Source: CAYZXU01 sp964482535 (GTDB taxonomy: Bacteria; Desulfobacterota; Desulfobacteria; Desulfobacterales; BuS5). From it: 13,816 nucleotides of DNA. Below are positions 6,580-13,816 of the stretch, one piece after another (position 1 is the first letter of the stretch; each line of letters starts with the position of its first letter). The position numbers and the translations under genes were made by a program. The stretch spans positions 1 to 13,816 of the forward strand of contig CAYZXU010000063.1 of assembly GCA_964482535.1 (NCBI GenBank), written 5' to 3'. A model generated the notes under the pieces. It was not told the origin of the DNA. It ran no database searches and was given only the letters and a program-made list of their open reading frames with translations.

Positions 6580-8556
6580 TGCAGGCAGGATTACTCTGAA
6601 TGTTGTTCCCACTCCGTCTTCTACATCAAAGCTCAAACTCCCCTTAAAATCCTTCATGATATTATAACTGATGCTCATACCAAGACCTGTCCCCTTGCCA
6701 ACCTCCTTGGTGGTAAAAAAAGGTTCAAAGATCTTTTCCTCGATATCTTTGGGTATACCGCCGCCGGTATCTGATATGGCCACCACTATATTTCCATTTT
6801 CCGTAAAAGAACAGATTACGAGCGCTTTTTGGTATTTTTTGCCTCCATTTTCAACCGATTTTTCCCTTGAGTCCATGGCGTCTCTGGCATTGGTGAGGAT
6901 ATTTAAAAAAACCTGCTCAAGCTTGTTGGCGTCGGCCATCGCCTTTGGCATGGATTCGGCAAGCTCAAACTTCACATCTATCTGGTGGAGTCTCAACTGT
7001 TCGTTTACAAAGGTTAAGGAATTTTTGAGCGGGATATTGATGTCCACCTCTTCGGTCTCTATCTCTTTAGAACTCCTGGAAAATGTTTTTAAATGATTGA
7101 TAATTTTTCTGATTCTTTCCACCTGACCGTCGATATTTCCAAGTTCTTTTTCTATCATTTCCTGGGGAAGTGTTTTTCCCTTTTTTAAAAAATAGAGCAT
7201 GCCTGTGGCATTCATCTTGATCACGTTCAATGGCTGGTTGATCTCATGGGCAATGCCTGTGGCCATTTCGCCAAGAGCCGCCAGCTTTCCTGCCTGAACA
7301 AGCATGGTATCCTTTTGACGGAGTTCCTTTGTCCGGTTTTCGACCATCTGTTCCAGGTTTTTACTATAGTTTTCCAACAGTTCCTGATCTTTTTTTTGCT
7401 CTCTTAAATCGCGCCCCACACCTATACTGCCTGTTATTTTGCCATTGCCGTCTTTTAGTGGCGCTCCATTATAAGAAACAGGAATCTTAACATTATTATA
7501 GGTCGAAATAACGACTTCGAAGTTATGCACTTTTTCTCCATGCAATGTCCTAAGCAGGCCTTTCTTAAGAGAATCCATATTAGATCCGAAGATTAAGGTT
7601 GCAGGTTTGCCAAGAACATCTTTTTCAGAATAATTAAACAGCTCCAGGGTAGCGCGGTTAACCCTGGTCAATATTCCGGATTTATCTACAACAACCACAA
7701 GATCCATCTGACTTTGAATCAGCTCTTCAGAAAATTCTTTTTCAAAGCGAAGACTTTCCGTATAGAGTTTCATGCTTTTCGTCATTTCATTAAATCCGGC
7801 GGCAAGTTCAGCAAATTCGTCTTTTCTGTTGATGTGCAGTCTATAGTCAAGGTTTCCCTTTCCCACGGCTTTTATTCCTTTAAGCGTTGAGGCCAGCGGA
7901 TTAATAACAAGCTTTCTGCTCACCAGCATAATCATGACTGAAACAATCAAAACTACCGTGCTGAAAGTGGCTATCATCATGCAGCGGTCATAGAAAAGCC
8001 CTTTATATAACGGGGCAAGGGTAAAGCATACAAAAACCTGCCCTATGGCCTCTCTAACGCCTGTATCGCTTTCAAGATACAGCATATCTTCTTTAGCAGT
8101 TTCTTGTGCAGCAGAATAAACGGTAGCCATAAAATCAAAATGAGGCAGGTCTTTAAAACTGTGCTCCATGATTTTTAAATCAAATCCTGCAGCTTTTTTT
8201 GCAAATTTAATAATATTTTCCTGAAAATTTTGATCCGCGTCCATTATACTCTTAGCATCATATGCTGTTATTTTTTTGTCACCATCCAGAACAGCAGCAT
8301 ATATCACATCATTTTCCTGCAGTGCGCCTTTTAACAGCTTTGTCAAATCTTCAATGCTGCCTGTTAAAAGGCCGAACTCGCAGTTATAGGCCAGATTCAG
8401 TGTGAAACTCCGGGCGTGCCTGATAAAAAGTTTTTTAACTTTGGTCTCTTCATGCTGGATGAAAAACCAGGCAAAGATAAACATCACCACCCCTATCGTA
8501 AGGGTGACCATAAGATTGAGCCGGCCGGCAAGTTTAAGATTAATATAAGATCGCAT
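6514..8556 (-). CDS. Membrane sensor histidine kinase (periplasmic sensor-HAMP-PAS-HisKA-HATPase)
   Basis: A 680-residue inner-membrane kinase. TM1 about 13-33, a periplasmic domain of about 160 residues whose opening (HARSFTLNLAYNCEFGLLTG) resembles CHASE8-like sensors, TM2 about 193-213, HAMP about 215-268, PAS about 278-395 (DLVVVVDKSGILTRVNRATL), and a coiled coil leading to HisKA with phosphohistidine H437 in GIAHEINQPLN. The HATPase has the N-box NILTNARDAM, DTGGGIP and FEPFFTTKE..GKGTGLGM. The HEINQPLN and domain style resemble DctB/NtrB-family kinases. ATG 8556 overlaps the end of the binding-protein gene by 17 nt, implying coupled translation and probably joint function: the binding protein could present a ligand to the periplasmic domain. 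The native kinase appears to end near VILPAV; the tail GADSISALDSISAENDTEQK is encoded by the palindromic element. Confidence 0.93.
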   Translation of the reverse strand: MRSYINLKLAGRLNLMVTLTIGVVMFIFAWFFIQHEETKVKKLFIRHARSFTLNLAYNCEFGLLTGSIEDLTKLLKGALQENDVIYAAVLDGDKKITAYDAKSIMDADQNFQENIIKFAKKAAGFDLKIMEHSFKDLPHFDFMATVYSAAQETAKEDMLYLESDTGVREAIGQVFVCFTLAPLYKGLFYDRCMMIATFSTVVLIVSVMIMLVSRKLVINPLASTLKGIKAVGKGNLDYRLHINRKDEFAELAAGFNEMTKSMKLYTESLRFEKEFSEELIQSQMDLVVVVDKSGILTRVNRATLELFNYSEKDVLGKPATLIFGSNMDSLKKGLLRTLHGEKVHNFEVVISTYNNVKIPVSYNGAPLKDGNGKITGSIGVGRDLREQKKDQELLENYSKNLEQMVENRTKELRQKDTMLVQAGKLAALGEMATGIAHEINQPLNVIKMNATGMLYFLKKGKTLPQEMIEKELGNIDGQVERIRKIINHLKTFSRSSKEIETEEVDINIPLKNSLTFVNEQLRLHQIDVKFELAESMPKAMADANKLEQVFLNILTNARDAMDSREKSVENGGKKYQKALVICSFTENGNIVVAISDTGGGIPKDIEEKIFEPFFTTKEVGKGTGLGMSISYNIMKDFKGSLSFDVEDGVGTTFRVILPAVGADSISALDSISAENDTEQK

Positions 8557-9469
8557 CTTTCAAAATTTTTTTGTTGATTTTAATGCCAAGGCGCCTGGCG
8601 GTTTTTTTGTTTATTGACAGTTTTACATTTTTCGGTCTTTTTACCGGCATTATAGCCGGATCAAAGCCTTCAAGTACTTTTTCAGCCATTTGAGCCGCAG
8701 CTTCTCCCTGCTCTTTGTAATCAACGCTAAGGCAGAAAAATGCCCCTGCTTTAACATACTGTTCTGATATTCCTATAAATGGCATTCTGTTTCTGAGAGT
8801 AAAGAGCAGTATCTGCTTCAGCGTCTTACGATTATATACTCCAAGATCAGGAATACCCAGCAGGATATCCGAATGCTTGGAAAGCTCCTTTAAGGCTGGA
8901 AGAACATCCTTAATCTTCTCAATTTTCTGAATCTCAAGTTTCAAGCCGGATTGTTTTGCTGCTTCTGCAGCTTTTTCCAGACATCTGTTTGAACAATCCA
9001 TCTTATATATTATTCCAACCTGCTTTGCATCGGGCAGAACTTTTTTTATCCACTCAAACTGTATTTCATAAGGGATATTAAGGGCGGCGCCGCTAAGATT
9101 GCGGCCTGTTTCCGTCCAGCTATCTATGAGTTTAAGTTTTACAGGATTAAGCACAACCGAAAAAAGAATGGGTGTTTTATTAAATTCAGGCAAAAAAACT
9201 TTAAGCGCAGAAGTGCCCACAATAAAGATAAGATCAGGGTTAGAGGATCTTACTTTTTGACAGAGCAGCTTTTTGTCATGAAAATCATCAAGAACATATT
9301 CAATTATATCTGCCTTGCCCTTCATGCGGTCTTTAAATGCTTCTTCCGCCATATTATAGGGCGCTATATTCTTACTCTTAATAAGCGCTACAACAGGCTG
9401 TCCCGCTGAATATGATACTGAAGAAAGCAGCAGTAAAGATAATAAGGCTGTTTTAAATAATCGGTTCAA
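8540..9469 (-). CDS. Periplasmic ABC-type substrate-binding protein (ABC_sub_bind family, PF04392-like)
   Basis: A 309-residue exported protein. The N-terminus MNRLFKTALLSLLLLSSVSYSAGQ is a Sec signal peptide with likely cleavage after A22; no lipobox Cys is present. The mature part has the two-lobed pattern of the TrpX-like ABC_sub_bind family: VVALIKSKNIAPY, DLIFIVGTSAL, PILFSVVLNPV, NLSGAALNIPYE, KQVGIIY, DILLGIPDLGVYN, RMPFIGISEQYVKAGA and SVDYKEQGEAAAQMAEKVL. The start is TTG at 9469, directly after the receptor stop; no other in-frame start keeps the signal peptide, and GGAGA at 9476-9480 has ideal spacing. No permease or ATPase gene is nearby, so a role as ligand receptor for the downstream kinase is more likely than classical import. 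The ligand is unknown. Confidence 0.9.
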   Translation of the reverse strand: MNRLFKTALLSLLLLSSVSYSAGQPVVALIKSKNIAPYNMAEEAFKDRMKGKADIIEYVLDDFHDKKLLCQKVRSSNPDLIFIVGTSALKVFLPEFNKTPILFSVVLNPVKLKLIDSWTETGRNLSGAALNIPYEIQFEWIKKVLPDAKQVGIIYKMDCSNRCLEKAAEAAKQSGLKLEIQKIEKIKDVLPALKELSKHSDILLGIPDLGVYNRKTLKQILLFTLRNRMPFIGISEQYVKAGAFFCLSVDYKEQGEAAAQMAEKVLEGFDPAIMPVKRPKNVKLSINKKTARRLGIKINKKILKDAILY

Positions 9470-11368
9470 TTAGAATCTCCAGCTTGCGCCAAAAATAAAC
9501 CTTCGCCCTATTTCATCTCCTGTGTGCCAGTTGCCCCCTTCATTGCTCGGAGAATTCGATTCATAGTGCCTGTCATTGAACATATTATAGCCGGCGGCCG
9601 ATATCTCCAGGTTATCAGATATATTATAGCCTATCCTGGCTTCGAAAGTGGTATAGGCATCAACCTTGGCGGGTTTTGGACCTACACGGCCAAATACCGG
9701 GTTGGAAGTTAAATAAAGCTCATAATATGTATCCACATAATGAAAGGCCGTGTTTAAACTCCACTTTTCGGATTTAAACCTCAAGCCGCAGTTCACCTTA
9801 TGCTCCGGATCCATTTCAAGATCTATATAATCATCCCTGCGTATTTTCTGGTAGGAGTAGTTGATAAATCCTGTCAGTTCGTTTGTAAACAAAAAATCGA
9901 GTTCCAGTTCTCCGCCATGTTGAGACGCATCCGCAGTGTTCTGCATGGGTCCTGACTGTGTGTTATCAATAAGATCGCTGTACTCATTATAAAAGGTCGT
10001 AGCATTAAGCTTCATCCGGTCTGTAATCTGGTTGAAATATGCAAGTTCAAAAGTGATTATCTTCTCCTCATTCAGAGACGAATCACCCACCGCAAAAGGG
10101 TAGGCCGTGCCATGATTTGTATGCTGAAAAAGTGACGGGATAAAATAACCGCTTGAAATTGTAAAACGGAGAGACTGTCTCTGGGAGGGGTGATAAATGA
10201 TGCTCCCCCTTCCCAGCCCCAGATAATCAAGCATGGAATAATGTTCCAGCCTGCCCCCCAGACTAAATATAAATTGTTCATTTAAGCGGTATTCATTTTC
10301 AATGTTTAAGGCATAACTTTCAACATCATGGTCCTCCCTGTTACCTGCAAGATCTCCCTTGCGCGCTCTTACCTCCCAATCGGTTTTTTTGGCATATCCC
10401 CCTATGGATGTAATATTTGCGCCCCATCTGAATGAACGGAAAATTTCCACTTCGTAATTTGTGTCTTTTACCCCAAAGGTGTCGTCCCAGAAGGTCTTTT
10501 CATGATTGTTGTAAAACATGCGGACCCAGAAATCCGGTCTGTCATAACGCAGTGATATAAAGGTTGTTTCAGGATAACATACTGATGAAATAACATTCTC
10601 TGCCTTGGAATATCTGTATGAAGATGTTATAGATGAGATATCATCGGGATGCAAAACCGCTGTGCCGCTGAAGTGATTGACGGAATGATGATTCTTTTCC
10701 ACATAGAGTTTCGGTTTTTCCCATTCTTTTGCTCTGCGCCGGCCCGCAGAAAAACTGTATTCCAGATTTTTATAAAATCCGCCATGAATAATATTGACGC
10801 GTTCCGTATCCCAGTTTCCGGCATAGGCATTGATATGAGTGCCATCAATCTCTTCTGGAGTTTTGGTTATAATATTTATTACCCCGCTGAAAGATGAACC
10901 TCCGTAAAATACACCGCCTGGGCCTTTAATAATTTCCACCCTGCTGATCTCTTCCAGATCAATGGGCGCCCAGTCTAAGAATATGTGATTTGCATGATAC
11001 ATGAAAACATTATTGCCATCTATGGTTACCAGCACATGCGCAGTGTCGGCAAAACCTCGGATACCTATAACATGCTGGCCGGACTCGGATTCTCTCACAT
11101 CTATTCCCGCCACTGACCTTAACACATCGCCCAGATTTGTGGCGCCGGACATCCTGATATCTTCTGCTGTTATTATTTTTACCGAAGAGGCCGCTTCAGT
11201 AATAAGCTGTTCCCTTTTGGAGGAAGCAGTCACAACAGGAATCTCCAGAAACATCAGTTCCTCTTCAGAACCTATATCTTCAAACGCGCCGGCCCGGTCT
11301 GCCGGACTACCCAATAAAAATATTGCAAACAAAATTAATATAGTAAATAAAAGCTTGCTGCGAAACAT
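9470..11368 (-). CDS. TonB-dependent outer-membrane receptor
   Basis: A 632-residue protein from ATG 11368, chosen because AGGAG at 11377-11381 lies 8 nt upstream and the signal peptide begins right there; an in-frame ATG at 11416 would add 16 hydrophilic residues in front of it. Signal peptide 1-28 (cleavage after RAGA). The plug domain runs from about residue 45 to 160: EIPVVTASSKREQ, SSVKIITAEDIRMSGATNLGDVLRSV, GIRGF, VTIDGNNV, IEIIKGPGGVFYG and SGVINIITKTP. The remainder is a beta-barrel with alternating aromatic strands, ending in GASWRF with the C-terminal Phe recognised by the Bam machinery. It resembles the BtuB/CirA group of receptors in plug wording, but the substrate (siderophore, cobalamin, sugar or other) cannot be read from sequence. 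It lies between a receiver-kinase and a substrate-binding protein in one operon. Confidence 0.93.
   Translation of the reverse strand: MFRSKLLFTILILFAIFLLGSPADRAGAFEDIGSEEELMFLEIPVVTASSKREQLITEAASSVKIITAEDIRMSGATNLGDVLRSVAGIDVRESESGQHVIGIRGFADTAHVLVTIDGNNVFMYHANHIFLDWAPIDLEEISRVEIIKGPGGVFYGGSSFSGVINIITKTPEEIDGTHINAYAGNWDTERVNIIHGGFYKNLEYSFSAGRRRAKEWEKPKLYVEKNHHSVNHFSGTAVLHPDDISSITSSYRYSKAENVISSVCYPETTFISLRYDRPDFWVRMFYNNHEKTFWDDTFGVKDTNYEVEIFRSFRWGANITSIGGYAKKTDWEVRARKGDLAGNREDHDVESYALNIENEYRLNEQFIFSLGGRLEHYSMLDYLGLGRGSIIYHPSQRQSLRFTISSGYFIPSLFQHTNHGTAYPFAVGDSSLNEEKIITFELAYFNQITDRMKLNATTFYNEYSDLIDNTQSGPMQNTADASQHGGELELDFLFTNELTGFINYSYQKIRRDDYIDLEMDPEHKVNCGLRFKSEKWSLNTAFHYVDTYYELYLTSNPVFGRVGPKPAKVDAYTTFEARIGYNISDNLEISAAGYNMFNDRHYESNSPSNEGGNWHTGDEIGRRFIFGASWRF
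9476..9480 (-). promoter_or_regulatory. Ribosome binding site supporting the TTG start at 9469
   Basis: GGAGA on the minus strand, inside the last codons (Trp-Arg) of the TonB receptor gene, lies 6 nt before the TTG start. It supports initiation at a rare TTG and coupling to termination of the receptor. Confidence 0.7.
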
Positions 11369-11376
11369 GGTAAGTT

Positions 11377-11381
11377 CTCCT
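11377..11381 (-). promoter_or_regulatory. Ribosome binding site of the TonB receptor gene
   Basis: AGGAG on the minus strand, 8 nt before ATG 11368. It decides against the longer in-frame start at 11416. Confidence 0.8.
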
Positions 11382-11430
11382 TTAATTAATGGTTTTACGA
11401 AAATTTTTTCGTCCATAGAACTTCACATAT

Positions 11431-12678
11431 TTAATGCTCTACAGGCAGACTCACTATAAACGTGGTACCTTTCCCCACTTCGCTTTCCACCTTTATTTTT
11501 CCTTTGTGCTTTTTTATAACCTTATAGCTGATGTTCAACCCCAGGCCGGTTCCCTTACCCACCTCTTTGGTGGTAAAAAAAGGGTCAAAAATCCTGTTCA
11601 AATTTTCTTCGGCAATTCCGCAGCCTGTGTCGCTGATCCTGATTTCGATAAAGTCCTGGCCATTATCATAAACCAGCCCTGTTTTGATCCCGATTTTCCC
11701 CTGGTTTTCAATTGACTGGGCGGCATTGGTCAGAAGATTCATGAACACCTGGTTAAGCTCCTGAGAATAACACTCTATTTCCGGGATTTCATTATATTCT
11801 TTTGATATTTTAGCTTTGTACTTTAATTCATTTCTGACAATATTCAGCGTGCTTTCCAAGCCTTGATTGATATTAAAGAAGTCTTTTTCTCCATGATCCA
11901 CCCTGGAAAAGTCCTTGAGGTCACCCACGATTTTTTTTACTCTATCCGCGCCCTCCTTTGTCTCCTCAACAAGTTTGAAGAGGTCTTCCAAAATAAATTC
12001 AAAATCCATCTCCTCTTTTAATGACTCAATCCTGTTCAGGAGCATCTGCCTTTCCCCGTTATTTATGGAATGGAAATCTTTATATTGTTCCATGAGACTT
12101 TTAATGTCCTCTATATACTGTTCCAGTGTATTGAGGTTGCTGGAGATAAATCCGATTGGGTTATTGATCTCATGGGCTACTCCCGCGGCAAGCTGCCCAA
12201 TGGAGGCCAGCTTTTCCGATTGAAGAAGCATGGCATGAGCATCTTTTATCTCACTTGCTTTTTTGTCTAAGAGACTCTCCAGATCTTTTGTGTATGCCTT
12301 AAGCTGGGTCCTCATTTTATGTCTGTCCATGGCCCTTTTTACAGAGAGCAGAAGGTGTTCTATGTCCACAGGTTTAGAGATAAAATCAGAAGCGTCAAGC
12401 CGCAATGCATCAACGGATATCTCTAAATCCCCATGACCGGTAATGACGATCACTTCCGTATCACTTTCAATCTCTTTTACCTTTTTCAATACATCAATCC
12501 CGCTCATGCCCGGCATCTTTACGTCCGTGATTACCAGGGTTGGTTTTTGCTGCTCAAATACCTCAAGCCCATCCTGGCCGTTTTCAGCCGTCAACACCTC
12601 GTATTCTTCCAATTCAAGGTATATCGTTATCGTTTTCAGAATTTCGGGTTCATCGTCGATTACAAGTATTTTTTTCAT
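11431..12678 (-). CDS. Receiver-histidine kinase fusion, first gene of the TonB/binding-protein operon
   Basis: A 415-residue soluble protein from ATG 12678, preceded by AAGG at 6-nt spacing; an upstream in-frame TTG at 12684 abuts that site and is unlikely. Receiver 1-120: D8/D9, phosphoacceptor D52 (ITDVKMPGMSG), T80 and K102 (SKPVD). A coiled-coil linker (about 120-155) leads to HisKA with H169 in GVAHEINNP. The HATPase has NLLTNAAQSIE, DTGCGIA and FDPFFTTKE..GKGTGLGL. The order and sequence closely follow the receiver-kinase at 177-1385, including ELKYKAKISKEY versus ELKYKAEVKKEY. With no sensor domain of its own, it is plausibly phosphorylated on D52 by the membrane kinase encoded three genes later. 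The gap to the TonB start is 62 nt with no convincing terminator, so the four genes probably form one transcript. Confidence 0.92.
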   Translation of the reverse strand: MKKILVIDDEPEILKTITIYLELEEYEVLTAENGQDGLEVFEQQKPTLVITDVKMPGMSGIDVLKKVKEIESDTEVIVITGHGDLEISVDALRLDASDFISKPVDIEHLLLSVKRAMDRHKMRTQLKAYTKDLESLLDKKASEIKDAHAMLLQSEKLASIGQLAAGVAHEINNPIGFISSNLNTLEQYIEDIKSLMEQYKDFHSINNGERQMLLNRIESLKEEMDFEFILEDLFKLVEETKEGADRVKKIVGDLKDFSRVDHGEKDFFNINQGLESTLNIVRNELKYKAKISKEYNEIPEIECYSQELNQVFMNLLTNAAQSIENQGKIGIKTGLVYDNGQDFIEIRISDTGCGIAEENLNRIFDPFFTTKEVGKGTGLGLNISYKVIKKHKGKIKVESEVGKGTTFIVSLPVEH

Positions 12679-12727
12679 TTTCAACCTTTTTTATTGGCTG
12701 CGCTGGTTTTATAGGCAATTTTTTAGA

Positions 12728-12755
12728 TTTATATGTGACTAATTTTTGGATGCAA
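12728..12755 (-). promoter_or_regulatory. Candidate sigma-70-type promoter for the minus-strand operon
   Basis: On the minus strand, TTGCAT (12755-12750) and TATAAA (12733-12728) are separated by 16 nt, about 50 nt upstream of ATG 12678. The match to TTGACA/TATAAT is moderate in an AT-rich region, so chance is possible. Confidence 0.4.
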
Positions 12756-12828
12756 TTAATATGCCGTAAAAGCAAATTTTCCTTCATGCTCCTAACCTGT
12801 TGAAAAACATTTGCTCTGCATTGCCGGA

Positions 12829-12834
12829 TATAAT
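12829..12834 (+). promoter_or_regulatory. Candidate -10 box for the unknown gene at 12913
   Basis: A perfect TATAAT occurs about 80 nt upstream of the start at 12913. The nearest good -35-like hexamer, TTGAAA at 12800-12805, is 23 nt away, too far for a standard promoter, so only the -10 is proposed. The whole 228-bp stretch 12685-12912 between the divergent genes holds no other recognisable gene or RNA. Confidence 0.35.
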
Positions 12835-12912
12835 ATAAGGAAGTCATAAAAAGTTATTTATATTCACAAGAAAAGAATTTGCCTGGATTTTAAAAAACAT
12901 TGGGAAACAGCC

Positions 12913-13695
12913 ATGTCATTTAAAGAAAATATAATTAAAAAAATCAAAATCAATGAAATGTCAAAAAAAGTTATTAATTCTCTTGCGGTTGATTCTGAAG
13001 GTGTGCACAGGATTGATAAAGAGACAATGCGTCGGCTTCTTAAAGAAAGTTCATATGAATTAAAAAGAGAAAGAGAACTTGATCTCTATATTTATCAGCC
13101 GGATAATGGGGTGAAGATACTGGTTTTAGATAATGCTTTGCCGATTTATAAAACAACGATTGAGGATGTTGTTTTGCGCAAAAGCCCTGAAATTAAGGAG
13201 ATGCTTAGTATCCGCAATATTATAAAAATATTAAATGATAAAGATGTGGTTGAAAGCAAAGGCGCAGATTCAGTAAAAACTATTCAGCAGCATTGTATTA
13301 ATAGGCTGGATCTTGGCTTTGATGAATCGGATATTCGAAAAATTGAAGATGATGGTAAAGATGCTCTGGAAAATTGTAACAGCTCAAAGGTGATTGAGAC
13401 GATAAATATTTTTGCCGAACTTCTCGGCTATTCTTTGCCGCCAAAAGTCTTTAGAATGAAAAATATTAAAATTTTGGGTGGATTAAATCAGATGGAAGAC
13501 GGAGAAAACTTGTTTGGACCAATTGTTTCATACAACACAGATCAAAATGAAATCAAACTGATCAATGACTACACAGGAAAAGATGACAGGGAAAAAGCAG
13601 CTAATATGCTTCATAAAATTATACTGGGGGGTGAAAAGGCTTCGGAAGAAGGAAAAGGTGTTTTTGAGTTTCTAAGAAGAAAGGTTCTTAAATAA
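12913..13695 (+). CDS. Conserved-looking protein of unknown function
   Basis: A 260-residue, highly charged soluble protein with no signal peptide or membrane helix. I do not recognise a named domain, though wording such as IDKETMRRLL, RERELDLYIY, ILVLDNALPIYKTTIEDVVLRKSPE, IRNIIKILNDKDVV and FAELLGYSLPPKVF is well formed and resembles an uncharacterised family I associate with Desulfobacterota-like genomes; that memory is not verified. The ordered helices and absence of low-complexity sequence support a real gene. Start ATG 12913 has only a weak GGGA upstream. It is divergent from the receiver-kinase operon and is not part of it. No homology-based function can be given. Confidence 0.8.
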   Translation: MSFKENIIKKIKINEMSKKVINSLAVDSEGVHRIDKETMRRLLKESSYELKRERELDLYIYQPDNGVKILVLDNALPIYKTTIEDVVLRKSPEIKEMLSIRNIIKILNDKDVVESKGADSVKTIQQHCINRLDLGFDESDIRKIEDDGKDALENCNSSKVIETINIFAELLGYSLPPKVFRMKNIKILGGLNQMEDGENLFGPIVSYNTDQNEIKLINDYTGKDDREKAANMLHKIILGGEKASEEGKGVFEFLRRKVLK

Positions 13696-13706
13696 TGTTT
13701 TGATAA

Positions 13707-13816
13707 AAAGCGGGTAATTCCGATAATTTCTTTGTTCAGACCTAAATCAAACAGCAATTCCGTCTGTGAGGGAACCAGCGAAACAATTTTGCGGGGTATT
13801 TGTGTAAAATGATGGG
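13707..13816 (-). pseudogene. Fragment of a BtuF/FecB-like substrate-binding protein, truncated inside the window
   Basis: On the minus strand, in phase from 13814, the translation contains PRKIVSLVPSQTELLFDLGL followed by NKEIIGITRF. This is the conserved N-terminal block of helical-backbone metal/cobalamin-binding proteins (BtuF-like, PF01497), where GITKFC.HP normally follows. Here similarity stops after Phe (codon 13709-13707): the frame continues as LSKHYLRTF into the 3' end of the oppositely oriented unknown gene and stops at 13611. No other frame resumes the family pattern. It therefore looks like a remnant cut by a rearrangement, with its 5' end beyond the right edge. A frameshift or a divergent intact gene are less likely alternatives. 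Confidence 0.6.

Noticed and set aside
6467..6774. Short plus-strand frames after the gap
   Set aside because: They are antisense to the kinase HATPase domain and cross the palindromic repeat; no coding signal of their own.
11001..11459. Plus-strand 152-codon frame opposite the TonB receptor N-terminus
   Set aside because: The receptor plug domain and signal peptide on the minus strand are unmistakable; this is its shadow.
12800..12834. Full sigma-70 promoter TTGAAA ... TATAAT upstream of 12913
   Set aside because: The spacing of 23 nt between the hexamers is too long, so only the -10 box is kept as a low-confidence feature.
1..13816. CRISPR array, tRNA, rRNA, transposase or integrase
   Set aside because: No regularly spaced repeats, no tRNA- or rRNA-like stretch and no recombinase domain was seen on either strand; the only mobile-like sequence is the small palindromic element.

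Overview
The window comes from a low-GC (about 40% by eye) Gram-negative bacterium. A TonB-dependent outer-membrane receptor, two Sec-type signal peptides and a dense set of receiver, histidine kinase, HD-GYP and HDOD proteins are typical of the former Deltaproteobacteria (Desulfobacterota). That taxonomic guess is inference from gene style; no rRNA or tRNA gene is present to settle it.

Left arm, plus strand (1-6325): a tightly packed run of seven genes with gaps of 3-24 nt, almost certainly one operon. In order it holds the C-terminal receiver of a protein that starts off the left edge (probably a hybrid kinase), a receiver-histidine kinase, a receiver-HD-GYP protein (canonical c-di-GMP phosphodiesterase motifs), a receiver-HD-GYP-like protein with an altered GYP loop, an HDOD protein, a receiver-PAS protein, and a protein with a degenerate receiver fused to an intact one. 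No DNA-binding output domain is visible, so the run looks like a phosphorelay and c-di-GMP hub.

Middle (6326-6580): a 100-N scaffold gap flanked by an exact 55-bp duplication, which looks like an assembly joint and not biology. Just beyond it is a compact palindromic, MITE-like sequence that supplies the stop codons of both convergent genes and the last 20 or so residues of the kinase on the other strand.

Right arm, minus strand (12678 to 6514): a second operon encoding a receiver-histidine kinase, a TonB-dependent receptor, a periplasmic ABC-type substrate-binding protein with no permease or ATPase, and a membrane sensor kinase (periplasmic domain, HAMP, PAS, HisKA, HATPase). The last two junctions are tight: the binding-protein gene starts on a TTG directly after the receptor stop, and the kinase gene overlaps the binding-protein gene by 17 nt. 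The simplest reading is a ligand-sensing path from outer membrane to cytoplasm in which the binding protein feeds the kinase. The two arms carry closely similar receiver-kinases, so they may communicate.

Right end (12685-13816): a 228-bp divergent promoter region, a plus-strand conserved-looking gene of unknown function, and at the edge a minus-strand fragment matching the N-terminal part of BtuF-like metal/cobalamin-binding proteins whose similarity stops abruptly.
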